Positions 26,683 through 36,061 of a DNA stretch of 64,000 nt are shown piece after piece (within the stretch, counting starts at the first letter, position 1; the number at the start of each line of letters is the position of its first letter). The DNA is from JAJDTT01 sp022827025. GTDB lineage: Bacteria > Acidobacteriota > UBA6911 > RPQK01 > JAJDTT01. The notes below the pieces were generated by a model. That model had not been told where the DNA came from and ran no database searches. It was given only the letters and a program-made list of their open reading frames with translations. The stretch is taken from NCBI GenBank assembly GCA_965203535.1, contig OZ241897.1:248001-312000 (forward strand), in the 5' to 3' direction. The translations under genes were made by a program, and so were the position numbers.

Positions 26683-29478
26683 ATGTGGAGACACTTGTCC
26701 TTGCCGTACCCCCTTCTCTTGCTTTATCTCCTGACAGCCACCTCGTTCGGCCAACCACCCGATCGAAGCGCAAATGACTGGGAAGAGGTGAACTTCGCCT
26801 TCGGGCAGGCGGTGTTGACCGACGGATTCCCGAGTCTGTTGCGCCTGGCGGAACTGCTGAAGCAACATCCCGGCTATCGCGTGCATCTGCAAGGCCACGC
26901 CGATCACGTCGGACCGGACAGCGACAACATGGAATTGGGTCGCAGGCGCGCCGAGGCGGTGAGAGACTTTCTGGTCAAGTACGGCGCACAGACCAACGAG
27001 ATCACGGTCGAATCCCACGGCGAGAGAAGGCCGGCAGGAGACAATGAGCTTGGGGAAGGGCGTTGGATGAACCGGCGAGTCCAGATCACGGTGACCAATG
27101 AAAAGGGTGAGGTCGTCAGCGATCAGGGGGTCGGGGCCGCCATCGTCTCAGTCGGAGCCTCCCCGGCGAATACACCGGCGGGATGTTGCGACGAGATCCT
27201 CACGGAAATGAAGAAAATCGACGAGATCCTCACGGTGTTGACGGGTCTCAAGGATGAGTTGGCCAGGCTCTGGAAGGAACGTCAGACCCTGCGAGAGGAT
27301 GTCGGGCATCTCAAGCAGGCACAGCGGGAACTGAAGACCGAGGTGGCTACCGCACCGGAACCGGTCACCGAGACCCAGGTTCGGGAGATCGTCCGCACTG
27401 CAACGCGGGGTGATGCTCTCGACGGCGGGGTTACCGAGACCCGGGTTCGGGAGATCGTCCGCACGGAGTCCTCGAAGCCCTCGAGCAACCCGAAGCCCTC
27501 GAGCAAATTCTCACGCTACAACCTGATGGCGGGTCCCGACACACAGGACGGGCGCTTGACCGTCGGCGCCCAGGGACAGGTATTCCTGCCGTTCGGAGGG
27601 CGGCATGCCGTCCAGGCGCAGGGCGACTTCATGCACAGTTTCCAGCGGGACGAGGGCCAGTTCGACCTGGGCATCGTCAACCGCTTCGGACCCCTGCAGG
27701 CAGGCATCTTCTCCAGCTTCAAGTACGTGAAGTTCGATGAATTCAGTCATGGCGGCGCTCTGGGACAAGTGTCCGGCACTCTCGATTACATCTTCCCTCA
27801 AGGCCGGGTGGGCCTGTTCGGCGCCCGGGGACTCATGGACGGTTCCGTCCTGAACAGCCGCATCCTGGGCACGAACCGGATGGAGGAAACCTACTTGAGC
27901 ATCGTGGACCAGTTGGGGATCACCGCAGCACTGGCCGCGTGGGGCGATTCCTGGTTTGAGGGCAACGTCGGACTCCAGTACCGGAGACTCGATGGCAACA
28001 CGGCCGGCGGCCGTCTTCGCTACGTTCACCCGCTCAGCGATCACCTCGCTTTCACCGTTGCCGGCGGCCTGAACGAAACCTTGATCTCGACCGTCAACAT
28101 GGGCAGCTTCACGGTCGGCCTCGAGTTCGGTCAATGGCTCACTCCCAAGAACTATGCGGAAACCAAGGGCCCGGTGCCGGTCGACGTCCCCAGGATCCGT
28201 TACGAAGTGCTGACCCGCACCGTCCGGACCGGAAATGGCGTTCCGGTGGCCGACGCGGGTCCGGACCAGATCGGCGTCGAAGCCGACACCATCCTGCTCG
28301 ACGGTTCAGGCTCGTTCGACCCGGATGAGGACCCCCTCACATTCGCGTGGGAGCAGATCGGCGGTCCGGCCGTGGCGCTCTCTTCTTCAACGGCCGTCCA
28401 AACCAGCTTCATGGCCGATGCGGGACAGACGTACCATTTCCGCTTGACCGTGAAGGACAGCTACGACGGAGTCGATACCGATCGAGTGACGGTCAGCACG
28501 GTGGATCCTGAGATTACGATCCTCCGCTTCACGGCTGAGCCTCTGCGCATCACCGCCGGCGAGTCGGCGACCCTGGTGTGGGGAGTCCGCAACGCCACGG
28601 AGGCGCAGATCTCCGGGGCCGGCGCGGTCGATCCCCAGGGCGGCAGCATGACCGTCAGTCCCACCGAGACGACGACCTACACCCTGACCGCTCGCAACTC
28701 CAGCCGGGAGGCGAGTCAGACCGTCACCGTGACGGTGGATCCGAAAATTACGATTCACCGCTTCACGGTTGAGCCCCTGCGCATCATCGCCGGCGAGTCG
28801 GCGACCTTGGTGTGGGGAGTCCGCAATGCCACGGAAGCGCAGATCTCCGGGATCGGCGCCGTCGATCCCCAGGGCGGCAGCATGACCGTCAGTCCCACCG
28901 AGACGACGACCTACACCCTGACCGCTCGTCGCTCCGAGCAGGAAGCAAGTCAGACCGTGACCGTGACGGTGGATCCGGAGGTCTCGATTCTCCGCTTCAC
29001 GGCTGAGCCCCTGCGCATCACCGCCGGCGAATCGGCGACCCTGGTGTGGGGAGTCCGCAATGCCACGGAGGCGCGGATCTCCGGGATCGGCGCCGTCGAT
29101 CCCCAGGGCGGCCACATGACCGTCAGTCCCGCCGAGACGACGACCTACACGCTCACGGCTCGCAACTCGGAGCGGGAAGCGAGTCAGACCGTGACCGTGA
29201 CGGTGGACCCGGTGCCCCCGCCGCCCCCGTCGGACCCGGTGGACCCGCCGATCATCGTCAACTTTGTTGTTGCGCCGAAGAGAATCAATCGGGGACAGGA
29301 GTGTCGACTGAGGTGGGAGGTTCGAAACGCAACCGACGTCACCATCTCTCAGATCGGGCCCGTCAGTCCGCGCGGCACCATCCTGGTCAAGCCTGAGCAG
29401 ACCGTCACCTACACGCTGACGGCCCGCAACAAGATGGGTGAGACCATGGCGGTCGCCTCGGTGGCGGTGAACCAGTGA
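26683..29478 (+). CDS. OmpA-domain surface protein with PKD and tandem Ig-like repeats
   Basis: A 931-residue exported protein. After a signal peptide (residues 1-24) comes an OmpA-like peptidoglycan-binding domain (about 35-140; HLQGHADHVGP, RRRAEAVRDFL, MNRRVQI), then a coiled-coil stretch (about 170-270), a strand-rich domain that may be a barrel (about 275-510), a PKD/REJ-like domain (PVADAGPDQIGVEADTILLD) and four Ig-like units of about 78 residues, three nearly identical. OmpA domains are normally C-terminal, so this order is unusual. The ATG at 26683 follows GTGGAG at eight bases; ATGs at 26647 and 26659 lack such a site. A role in envelope attachment or adhesion is inferred. Confidence 0.75.
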   Translation: MWRHLSLPYPLLLLYLLTATSFGQPPDRSANDWEEVNFAFGQAVLTDGFPSLLRLAELLKQHPGYRVHLQGHADHVGPDSDNMELGRRRAEAVRDFLVKYGAQTNEITVESHGERRPAGDNELGEGRWMNRRVQITVTNEKGEVVSDQGVGAAIVSVGASPANTPAGCCDEILTEMKKIDEILTVLTGLKDELARLWKERQTLREDVGHLKQAQRELKTEVATAPEPVTETQVREIVRTATRGDALDGGVTETRVREIVRTESSKPSSNPKPSSKFSRYNLMAGPDTQDGRLTVGAQGQVFLPFGGRHAVQAQGDFMHSFQRDEGQFDLGIVNRFGPLQAGIFSSFKYVKFDEFSHGGALGQVSGTLDYIFPQGRVGLFGARGLMDGSVLNSRILGTNRMEETYLSIVDQLGITAALAAWGDSWFEGNVGLQYRRLDGNTAGGRLRYVHPLSDHLAFTVAGGLNETLISTVNMGSFTVGLEFGQWLTPKNYAETKGPVPVDVPRIRYEVLTRTVRTGNGVPVADAGPDQIGVEADTILLDGSGSFDPDEDPLTFAWEQIGGPAVALSSSTAVQTSFMADAGQTYHFRLTVKDSYDGVDTDRVTVSTVDPEITILRFTAEPLRITAGESATLVWGVRNATEAQISGAGAVDPQGGSMTVSPTETTTYTLTARNSSREASQTVTVTVDPKITIHRFTVEPLRIIAGESATLVWGVRNATEAQISGIGAVDPQGGSMTVSPTETTTYTLTARRSEQEASQTVTVTVDPEVSILRFTAEPLRITAGESATLVWGVRNATEARISGIGAVDPQGGHMTVSPAETTTYTLTARNSEREASQTVTVTVDPVPPPPPSDPVDPPIIVNFVVAPKRINRGQECRLRWEVRNATDVTISQIGPVSPRGTILVKPEQTVTYTLTARNKMGETMAVASVAVNQ
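28501..29202 (+). repeat. Three tandem 234-bp in-frame repeats
   Basis: Units start at 28501, 28735 and 28969, each beginning GTGGATCC and encoding 78 residues with RFTAEPLRI or close variants, GESATLVWGVRNATEA and TETTTYTLTAR. They are close to identical at DNA level, indicating recent duplication or homogenisation; a fourth, diverged unit follows from 29203. Confidence 0.88.
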
Positions 29479-29580
29479 ACGTTGCGGTATGGGTCAGATC
29501 CTCAACCCGGTTCAGTGTTTGTGGCAGCCAGCGGCAAACTCCCACACGGCGCCAACCGCGTCGACGACGGCGACCGCCTC

Positions 29581-29727
29581 GTAGGGGCGACGCTTGTGGT
29601 CGCCCTCCCTCCGAACGGCGCCACCCACCACTGGTCGTGACTTGGTCCTTTCCGGCCCGGTTGGTGGCGCAACCGCCCAGCGGGGGAACGACACGACGCC
29701 GGAGGGCACCCACAAGGGGTGCCCCTA
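29581..29727. repeat. GTAGGGGCGAC...GTGCCCCTA dispersed repeat, copy 1
   Basis: It starts GTAGGGGCGACGCTTGTGG and ends GGGCACCCACAAGGGGTGCC plus CCTA, with a variable GC-rich middle. A similar composite lies at 57513-57628 and single arms at 10309, 11156 and 14151. The end abuts a solo MITE terminus at 29729. Confidence 0.65.
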
Positions 29728-29728
29728 A

Positions 29729-29753
29729 GATCATTTCTACAGCGCAGACTCCT
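29729..29753. repeat. Solo terminus of the 162-bp MITE family
   Basis: GATCATTTCTACAGCGCAGA plus CTCCT matches the inverted left end of the element at 24 of 25 bases. The rest of the element is absent. The next 27 bases read LELDNWTA-stop, like the tail of a VapC gene. Confidence 0.6.
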
Positions 29754-29799
29754 GGAACTCGACAACTGGACCGCGTAACTGTCGTCAGAGGGTGACCCC

Positions 29800-30642
29800 A
29801 TGTCCCAACGTCCCGAAACCAGCATCGGAATCGACAACCCCTGGTACCCGGAGGGAGGGCCGGGGCGGCATCTCAAGGCCCGGCTGAAGCGGGGTGAGGT
29901 GCTGATCGGACCCATGCTGGAGGCGTATGCCCATCCGTCCCTCATCAAGCTGTTCCGGCACGCGGGATTCGACTTCGTCTACATCGAGTACGAGCACAGC
30001 CTCTTCGACCTGCAGGACCTGGCCGACACCATCCTCGCCGCCCGCGACAACGGTTTGCCCCCCATCGCCAAGACGCCCCAACTGGAGCGGCAGGAGGTCT
30101 CGAAGCTGCTGGAAGCGGGAGTGGTGGGCATCCAGTTGCCCCGGACCGAGACCCGGGAACAGGTTCAAAAGCTGTTGAGCTATCTCAAGTTCCCACCGGC
30201 GGGAACGAGGGCCGTGGCGCCCGGATGGGGCAACAGCGACTATCGCGAAGTCACCGACTGGCAGGGCTGGATGGACGAGCAGGACCAGGAGACCGCGGTG
30301 GTGGTGCATCTGGAAACGGTGCGCGGGTACGAGAACGCCGAGGAGATCCTGAGCCTGCCCGGGGTCGACATGTGCTACGTGGGACCCGGAGACACCTCCA
30401 TCGAGTTCGGACATCCGGGCGACTACGACCATCCCGCGGTGCGGGGCCCCATGGAGGAGGTTCTGGCGCTCTGCAAGAAGTACGGCGTGGCCTTCGGCAC
30501 CACGCCTTCCGGCGGAGCCGCCGCGGGCGAATGGGTCCGCAAGGGCGCCACTTTCTTTGAAGCGGAATCGGAACTGGGGTTCATCCGGACCGGAGCCGCC
30601 GCCCTGCTGGACGACTACCGCGCGCACTTCAATTCAGGATAG
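29800..30642 (+). CDS. HpcH/HpaI-type aldolase
   Basis: A 280-residue class II pyruvate/oxaloacetate-type aldolase-fold protein. FDFVYIEYEHSLFDLQDL, GIQLPRTETREQ, VHLETVRGYENAEEIL (metal-binding glutamate) and MCYVGPGDTSIEFGHPG (metal-binding aspartate) match HpaI/GarL-like enzymes, which cleave 2-keto-3-deoxy acids to pyruvate and an aldehyde. The ATG follows GAGGGTGACCCC. A missing partner set for aromatic or sugar acid breakdown leaves the substrate open. Confidence 0.85.
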   Translation: MSQRPETSIGIDNPWYPEGGPGRHLKARLKRGEVLIGPMLEAYAHPSLIKLFRHAGFDFVYIEYEHSLFDLQDLADTILAARDNGLPPIAKTPQLERQEVSKLLEAGVVGIQLPRTETREQVQKLLSYLKFPPAGTRAVAPGWGNSDYREVTDWQGWMDEQDQETAVVVHLETVRGYENAEEILSLPGVDMCYVGPGDTSIEFGHPGDYDHPAVRGPMEEVLALCKKYGVAFGTTPSGGAAAGEWVRKGATFFEAESELGFIRTGAAALLDDYRAHFNSG

Positions 30643-30674
30643 CTGCCCGCTCCCGAAATTGTTGACGAGAAAAA

Positions 30675-30937
30675 CATGGGGCACCCGGAGGGGGGACATT
30701 CTTGTCCCCCTCTTCGCTGCGGTTGCCTTCGCTGGGCTCCGGTGGGGCCGGAGTTGGGTGAATAGGAGGGGGGGACTTTCCTGTCCCCCCGACGGAGTGG
30801 GGGTAGGAAAACCCCCACTCCCTCGAAAACATCGGGCGCCCGGAGGGGGGACATTCTTGTCCCCCTCTTCGCCGCGGTTGCTCTCGCCGGGCTCCGGTGG
30901 GGCCGGAGTTGGGCGAATAGGAGGGGGGACTTTTAGT
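30675..30937. repeat. GGGGGGAC-type repeat cluster, left part of the IS target
   Basis: Two near-identical units (starting CGGAGGGGGGACATTCTTGT at 30686 and 30841, 155 bases apart) with an intervening GGAGTGGGGGTAGGAAAACC hairpin. The cluster ends GGGGGGACTTTTAGT, exactly where the insertion sequence begins; its continuation is at 32900. No gene lies here. Confidence 0.7.
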
Positions 30938-31024
30938 CTGAACTTCCAGTAAGGAAAAGACGTAACTCGTTGATTATAATATAGATAGGTCAAGAGTAAG
31001 AGTTACGCTACTGGGTACATCCTT

Positions 31025-32740
31025 CTATAGGCGAACTCCAAGTCGGTCCAGCGCCTGCTGTTGTAACGGCGTGGGCCGGGTCACGATGGTGAAGGGACGG
31101 GCTCCGGGGAGCTTCGGCACCACCTGATTCCGCACGATGGTCGCCAGATCCTCCAGCAGGGTGCGGAAGCTGTGCACGGGCAAGCCGTCGGCCGTGCGCT
31201 TGGACTGGGCTTTCTTCCGGGCGGCCTGAGACACCTTCGCCGGCGCCACCACAGAGGGTCGCGGGGCGCCGTTCGGGTCCTGATCATCAAACAGCAGGGG
31301 AGCCAAGCGCTGACGCATGTGCCACTCGACGTAATAGGCGAGCAGGCACAGGAAGACATGAGCGCGAACCCGGTCGTTGGTCCAGTGATAGATGGGGCGG
31401 ACCTTCAGGTCCACGGTCTTGTAACTGCGGAAGGCCTGCTCGACGACACTCAACCCCTTGTAGGCGCGCACCGTCGCCTCAGCGTCCATCGTCTCGGCCG
31501 GCAGGCTGGTGCGCACGACATACAGACCGTCCAGTGCGGCCTCGGCGGCGATCGATTCGGGGTTTCTCCGGTAGGCAAAGGACTCGTCGCTGATGTCGAT
31601 GTCGAAGTGCTTCTCCATCTTGTACTTGTTGACGACCTTGCCGACCCGGATCGCGATCCGTTCCCGACCCCGGTACGGGCGGCGCTCGCGACGGGTGGAG
31701 GCGGCGATGGGCTCCAGCAACTCCTCGGTCTTCGCGAGCAGCTCTTGGCGCTTGACGGCCCGCTGTCGAGCCAGCAACGGATTGCGACAGACCATCAACC
31801 GCTCGTCCGGGTAGGTGTCCGAGCGGATTTCCAGCAGATTCCGCTCGTCAAACAAGGACATTTGCACCGACCCCGACTCCACCAGTTGACGGATGGCCGG
31901 AGCCCTCAGAGCGGAGATCCAGTCCAGTCCCGAGGGCTGGACTTCCTCGCGGATCCGGGCCTGGGTGAGCATCCCGCGATCCCCCACCAAGACCACGCGA
32001 GAGAGCCCGAAACGGTTTTTCAACGTCTCCAGAACCGGTCCCACAGTGGCAGGATCGGAGGTGTTGCCTTCGAAGACCTGCACCGCCACCGGACAACCGT
32101 CCCGGTTGCAGATGAGGCCGAACTCGATCTGGAGTTTTCCACGCTTGCCGTCGCGCGAGTACCCGCGCTTGGCCAACTTGCAGCGACGGCCCTCGAGGTA
32201 GCAGGACGTCAGGTCATACAAAACCAAGGAGCCTTCTTTCAGGTGTCGCCGGGCCAAACGCTTCTGAACGGCGTCCTGGCGCTTGAGCAACCAGTCCATG
32301 GCGTCGTAGAGGTGGTTTTCGTTGAGGTCGGGGAGGCCGAGGACATCGGCGAGGGAATCGGTGCGGGTGGCGGCCTGCAAGCCGCGGGCGGTGGCGAGCT
32401 TGGAGCGGGGATGGGCGAGACGGGCCACGACCAGGGCGATGACCAGATCGCGCTGGGGACCGGAAGGGCCGAGGCAGCGATCCAGACCGATCTTGCGCAG
32501 GGAGCCAACAAGCGCGGCGATGTGGCCGTGGGGTTGGGAGCGGACGATGTCGAGGGAGGCTTCGAGGTTGGCGACGGCGGTGCCCTTCTTGAGCAGGATG
32601 CGCAGGCCAGCGACCAGGTCGGGGTCCCATTTGGAGAGGTTGGCGAGGGTGCGTTTTTTGACCTTGCCCTGGTGGCGATAGGACTCGCGCAGAAGGATGG
32701 CGGGGGGAGATTTGCGGTTGGGGACGGCTTCAATGTACAT
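31025..32740 (-). CDS. IS1634-family (IS4-like) DDE transposase
   Basis: A 571-residue transposase filling the insertion sequence. Catalytic residues can be placed in LVLYDLTSCYLEG (first D), VVLVGDRGMLTQ (second D) and SVVEQAFRSYK (E of the YREK-like region), and the C-terminal HVFLCLLAYYVEWHMRQRL helix is typical. The length agrees with IS1634 transposases. The ATG follows AGGAGTAGCC, and a good promoter lies upstream inside the element. No frameshift or internal stop is seen, so it may be active. Confidence 0.92.
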   Translation of the reverse strand: MYIEAVPNRKSPPAILLRESYRHQGKVKKRTLANLSKWDPDLVAGLRILLKKGTAVANLEASLDIVRSQPHGHIAALVGSLRKIGLDRCLGPSGPQRDLVIALVVARLAHPRSKLATARGLQAATRTDSLADVLGLPDLNENHLYDAMDWLLKRQDAVQKRLARRHLKEGSLVLYDLTSCYLEGRRCKLAKRGYSRDGKRGKLQIEFGLICNRDGCPVAVQVFEGNTSDPATVGPVLETLKNRFGLSRVVLVGDRGMLTQARIREEVQPSGLDWISALRAPAIRQLVESGSVQMSLFDERNLLEIRSDTYPDERLMVCRNPLLARQRAVKRQELLAKTEELLEPIAASTRRERRPYRGRERIAIRVGKVVNKYKMEKHFDIDISDESFAYRRNPESIAAEAALDGLYVVRTSLPAETMDAEATVRAYKGLSVVEQAFRSYKTVDLKVRPIYHWTNDRVRAHVFLCLLAYYVEWHMRQRLAPLLFDDQDPNGAPRPSVVAPAKVSQAARKKAQSKRTADGLPVHSFRTLLEDLATIVRNQVVPKLPGARPFTIVTRPTPLQQQALDRLGVRL

Positions 32741-32770
32741 GGCTACTCCTGATCTGACTCAACCACAACA

Positions 32771-32799
32771 AGTATAGTTAATTACAAAATCCTTGTCAA
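32771..32799 (-). promoter_or_regulatory. Transposase promoter
   Basis: On the minus strand TTGACA (32794-32799) and TATACT (32771-32776) are separated by 17 bases, a near-consensus sigma-70 promoter about 30 bases upstream of the transposase ATG and inside the insertion sequence. Confidence 0.7.
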
Positions 32800-32899
32800 T
32801 TAATTACATGGGTACATTCTACGACCCAGAATTCGAGAGAAGCCCTTTCGAATCAATGACTTGGAGTCAAAATTGGGGTCAGACAGGCTGGAAGTTCAG

Positions 32900-32987
32900 T
32901 TTAGTCCCCCCGTGAGAGTGGGGGTAGGAAAACCCCCACTCCTTTTCACGCAGGGTTTCGCCGGACCGGGGCCGGTGGGGGAACTCC
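32900..32987. repeat. GGGGGGAC-type repeat, right part of the IS target
   Basis: TTTAGTCCCCCC, the GAGTGGGGGTAGGAAAACCC hairpin and the GC-rich tail ending GGGGGAACTCC match 23114-23201 almost base for base. The repeat ends immediately before the msrA stop codon. Confidence 0.75.
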
Positions 32988-33644
<657 letters not shown>

Positions 33645-33705
33645 GTTCTCTCCCACCTGCCGCCGTGCCGTCCCGGCAGCGGCGATGCTGTTTCGAATTC
33701 TCCGC

Positions 33706-36051
33706 CTATTCTTCGGACCGGCGCAGGAAAACGTCGCTGGTCGCGATTGCCGTGACCGCGGCGGAGATCCGGTAGTCATTCTCTTCCAGCGCACGGCGCG
33801 CCGACAGCACGGTGTAGAAGTCGCCGGACTGGAGCTCCCGCGTCAGGGCGTAGACCACCAGGTTCTCGGCGAAGTTCCGGACGAAGGTCCGCCTCCGGTG
33901 TTCCTGGAGCAGGTACTGCTTCAGGTCCTTCAGTCCGCGAACGAGGGTGCCATCCGGCAACGGGTCCGGGTCTTCCACCGGCTCCCGGCTGCGCCGTCCG
34001 ATGGCGTCGAACTCCTCCAGCGCCAACCCCAGCGGATCGATGCGGTTGTGACAGCCGGCGCAGCGCGTGTCCTGGCGGTGCGCCGCCATCACCTCGCGCA
34101 AACTCATCTCGGCCGCGTTCCCGTTTTGCGAGTCCTCCAGCTTGCCCGTCTCCACCGGAGGCGGCAGCGTCGGGGTCCCCAGGACCTCGTCCAGGATGTA
34201 GGCGCCGCGCTCGATGGCGCTGCGGCGGTTCGGGTGGGAGGTGAGACTCAGGATTCCCGCCATGCCCAGCAGTCCGCCGCGGCCGTCGTTCTCGGACAAC
34301 GAAACCTTCCGGAAGGCGTCGCCTTCGACCCCTCTCATGCCGTAGAAATCGGCGAGCTCGCCGTTGACGAAGGTGAAATCGGAGTCCAGGAGATTCAGGA
34401 TGCTCAAGTCCTGGCGAATGACCTCTTCGACGAAGTTCCGGATCTCCCCGTACATGGACGCCTGAAGCGTCTCGGTAAAGCGGGGGAACTCCTCCCGGGA
34501 GACGTCCAGATGGTCCTTCACCTTGTTGAACTTGAGCCACTGGCCCACGAACTGGGTGGCCAGAGCCGCCGCCCGGGGATCGCGGAGCATTCGTTTCACC
34601 TGGGTTTCCAGGACCTGGCTGTCGTGAAGCCGCTCCTCCAGAGCCAGCCGGATCAACTCCCAGTCGGGCGGAGCCGACCAGAGGAAGTAGGAGAGGCGGG
34701 ACGCCACTGCATGATGGTCCAGCGGTCCGGTGGCCTTCGACGGCGTCCGCTTCTTGTCGCTCCAGTTGATGCGCTTCCGCTCCCAACCATGCACCTCGGC
34801 CAGGTAGACGAACTGGGGCGAGGCCAGTATCCCTTGAATACCCTTTCTTACAGCCGTCTGGCGGTCCATCCCTTCACGGATTCGGCCGTCCAGAAAAGTG
34901 GTCAGGCTCCTGACTTCGTCTTGCCGCAGGGGCCGGCGCCAGGCGCGCTCGGCGAAGGCCAGCAGGTGGTGCAGGGCCCGGGTGCGCCATTCGTCCGAGG
35001 GAAGCGGCACCGGCTTTTCGGAAGAAGCCGGCGGCCCGAATCGGACTCCCAGGTCCGGGTCCAGGACGGCGTGGGACGCGATCCTGTCCGCCGCCTTCAT
35101 GTAACGCGCCAGCTTGGTGGGCGACAACTGCATCTCGTGACCCCGATTGGCGAAACCGCCATCGCTGGCCACACCCCCCGGCTGAGTGAGCCGGCTCAGG
35201 TCCAGGTCGAGCCCGGTCAGGTCGCGAACCGTGTTGTCGTATTCGAAGGGAGTCAACTGCCGCAGGCGGGCATTGCTGGCCCGGGAAGATTCGGGGGTCA
35301 CCCTTTCTTCCAGAGCCCGCTCGTACCACATGGCGAAGAGTTCCCTTTCCTGTTCGGACGGCTGGTGCTTCTGGGCAGGATGGGGCATGGAGCCGGTGGT
35401 GAGGGCCCGCGCCACGTTGCCCCAGGTCTTGTGCCACTTCCGCAGTTCCTCCTCGAACCGCTGCTCCACGCTCTCCTGAAGGTCCAAGCCTCCTTCCCGG
35501 GTCGCATTGTCGTGACAGCCGTAGCAATAGTGCTTCAGAAAGGGGTGGATGTGCTCGTTGAACTTCAACTCGGCGGCGGGTCCCTGCAGCTCGGTATAGG
35601 GCACGGTCGGTTCGGCGGCACTCTCCGCCGAAAGTTCCGCCGGTTCCGGCCAGGAGGACGCCCGGTCGATCCAGTCCGCCAGCAGGGCGATCTGCTCGGG
35701 CGTGGGCCGCGGAAGGCCCTTGGGGGGCATGGTCTCGGGATGGTCCGGAGCCAGGCTGAGACGCCGGATCAGACGGCTTCCGGCCGAATTTCCGGCAATC
35801 ATCACCCGGCCGCTGTCGCTGCCCCGGAGGGCATTTTCGAGCCGGTCCAGGCGCAGACCACCTTGCGAACTGTTCTCACCGTGGCAGCTCTGGCAGTAAC
35901 GGCTGAAGATGGCGTGGATCTTGGCGTCCCAGGCCCCGGCCAGCGGAGCCTGCCGGCCCAGCACCGCCGGCCCCGCGACGCCCATGAGCAGAGCCCACAG
36001 GACTCCGAGGATTCGGATGCGAGACGAGCCGCGTCCGGGAACGGACGTCAT
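33706..36051 (-). CDS. Secreted cytochrome-type DUF1592/DUF1588/DUF1587 protein
   Basis: A 781-residue exported protein with three CxxCH haem-binding sites: CQSCH (PSCyt1-like domain near residue 54), CYGCH (near 178) and CAGCH in the DUF1585/DUF1588 part (near 670). Blocks such as LTPFEYDNTVRDLTGLDLDL (DUF1587), RLSYFLWSAPPDWEL (DUF1592) and SNHPNRR-like TSHPNRRSAIERG (DUF1588) fit. The N-terminus has a hydrophobic leader. It starts 10 bases after the DUF1552 gene, with the ribosome site overlapping that gene's stop, so they form one operon. The pair is common in Planctomycetota and Acidobacteriota; function unproven. Confidence 0.88.
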   Translation of the reverse strand: MTSVPGRGSSRIRILGVLWALLMGVAGPAVLGRQAPLAGAWDAKIHAIFSRYCQSCHGENSSQGGLRLDRLENALRGSDSGRVMIAGNSAGSRLIRRLSLAPDHPETMPPKGLPRPTPEQIALLADWIDRASSWPEPAELSAESAAEPTVPYTELQGPAAELKFNEHIHPFLKHYCYGCHDNATREGGLDLQESVEQRFEEELRKWHKTWGNVARALTTGSMPHPAQKHQPSEQERELFAMWYERALEERVTPESSRASNARLRQLTPFEYDNTVRDLTGLDLDLSRLTQPGGVASDGGFANRGHEMQLSPTKLARYMKAADRIASHAVLDPDLGVRFGPPASSEKPVPLPSDEWRTRALHHLLAFAERAWRRPLRQDEVRSLTTFLDGRIREGMDRQTAVRKGIQGILASPQFVYLAEVHGWERKRINWSDKKRTPSKATGPLDHHAVASRLSYFLWSAPPDWELIRLALEERLHDSQVLETQVKRMLRDPRAAALATQFVGQWLKFNKVKDHLDVSREEFPRFTETLQASMYGEIRNFVEEVIRQDLSILNLLDSDFTFVNGELADFYGMRGVEGDAFRKVSLSENDGRGGLLGMAGILSLTSHPNRRSAIERGAYILDEVLGTPTLPPPVETGKLEDSQNGNAAEMSLREVMAAHRQDTRCAGCHNRIDPLGLALEEFDAIGRRSREPVEDPDPLPDGTLVRGLKDLKQYLLQEHRRRTFVRNFAENLVVYALTRELQSGDFYTVLSARRALEENDYRISAAVTAIATSDVFLRRSEE

Positions 36052-36061
36052 GAAGGCCTCC

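Larger units (their letters stand above)
30938..32899. mobile_element. Complete IS1634-type insertion sequence
   Basis: The 1962-bp element has perfect 12-bp terminal inverted repeats (CTGAACTTCCAG at 30938-30949; CTGGAAGTTCAG at 32888-32899) and is flanked by a 6-bp direct repeat TTTAGT (30932-30937 and 32900-32905). Removing the element and one TTTAGT restores GGGACTTTTAGTCCCCCC, the sequence of the uninterrupted repeat at 23.1 kb. It carries one full-length transposase gene. The intact ends suggest a recent insertion. Confidence 0.93.
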
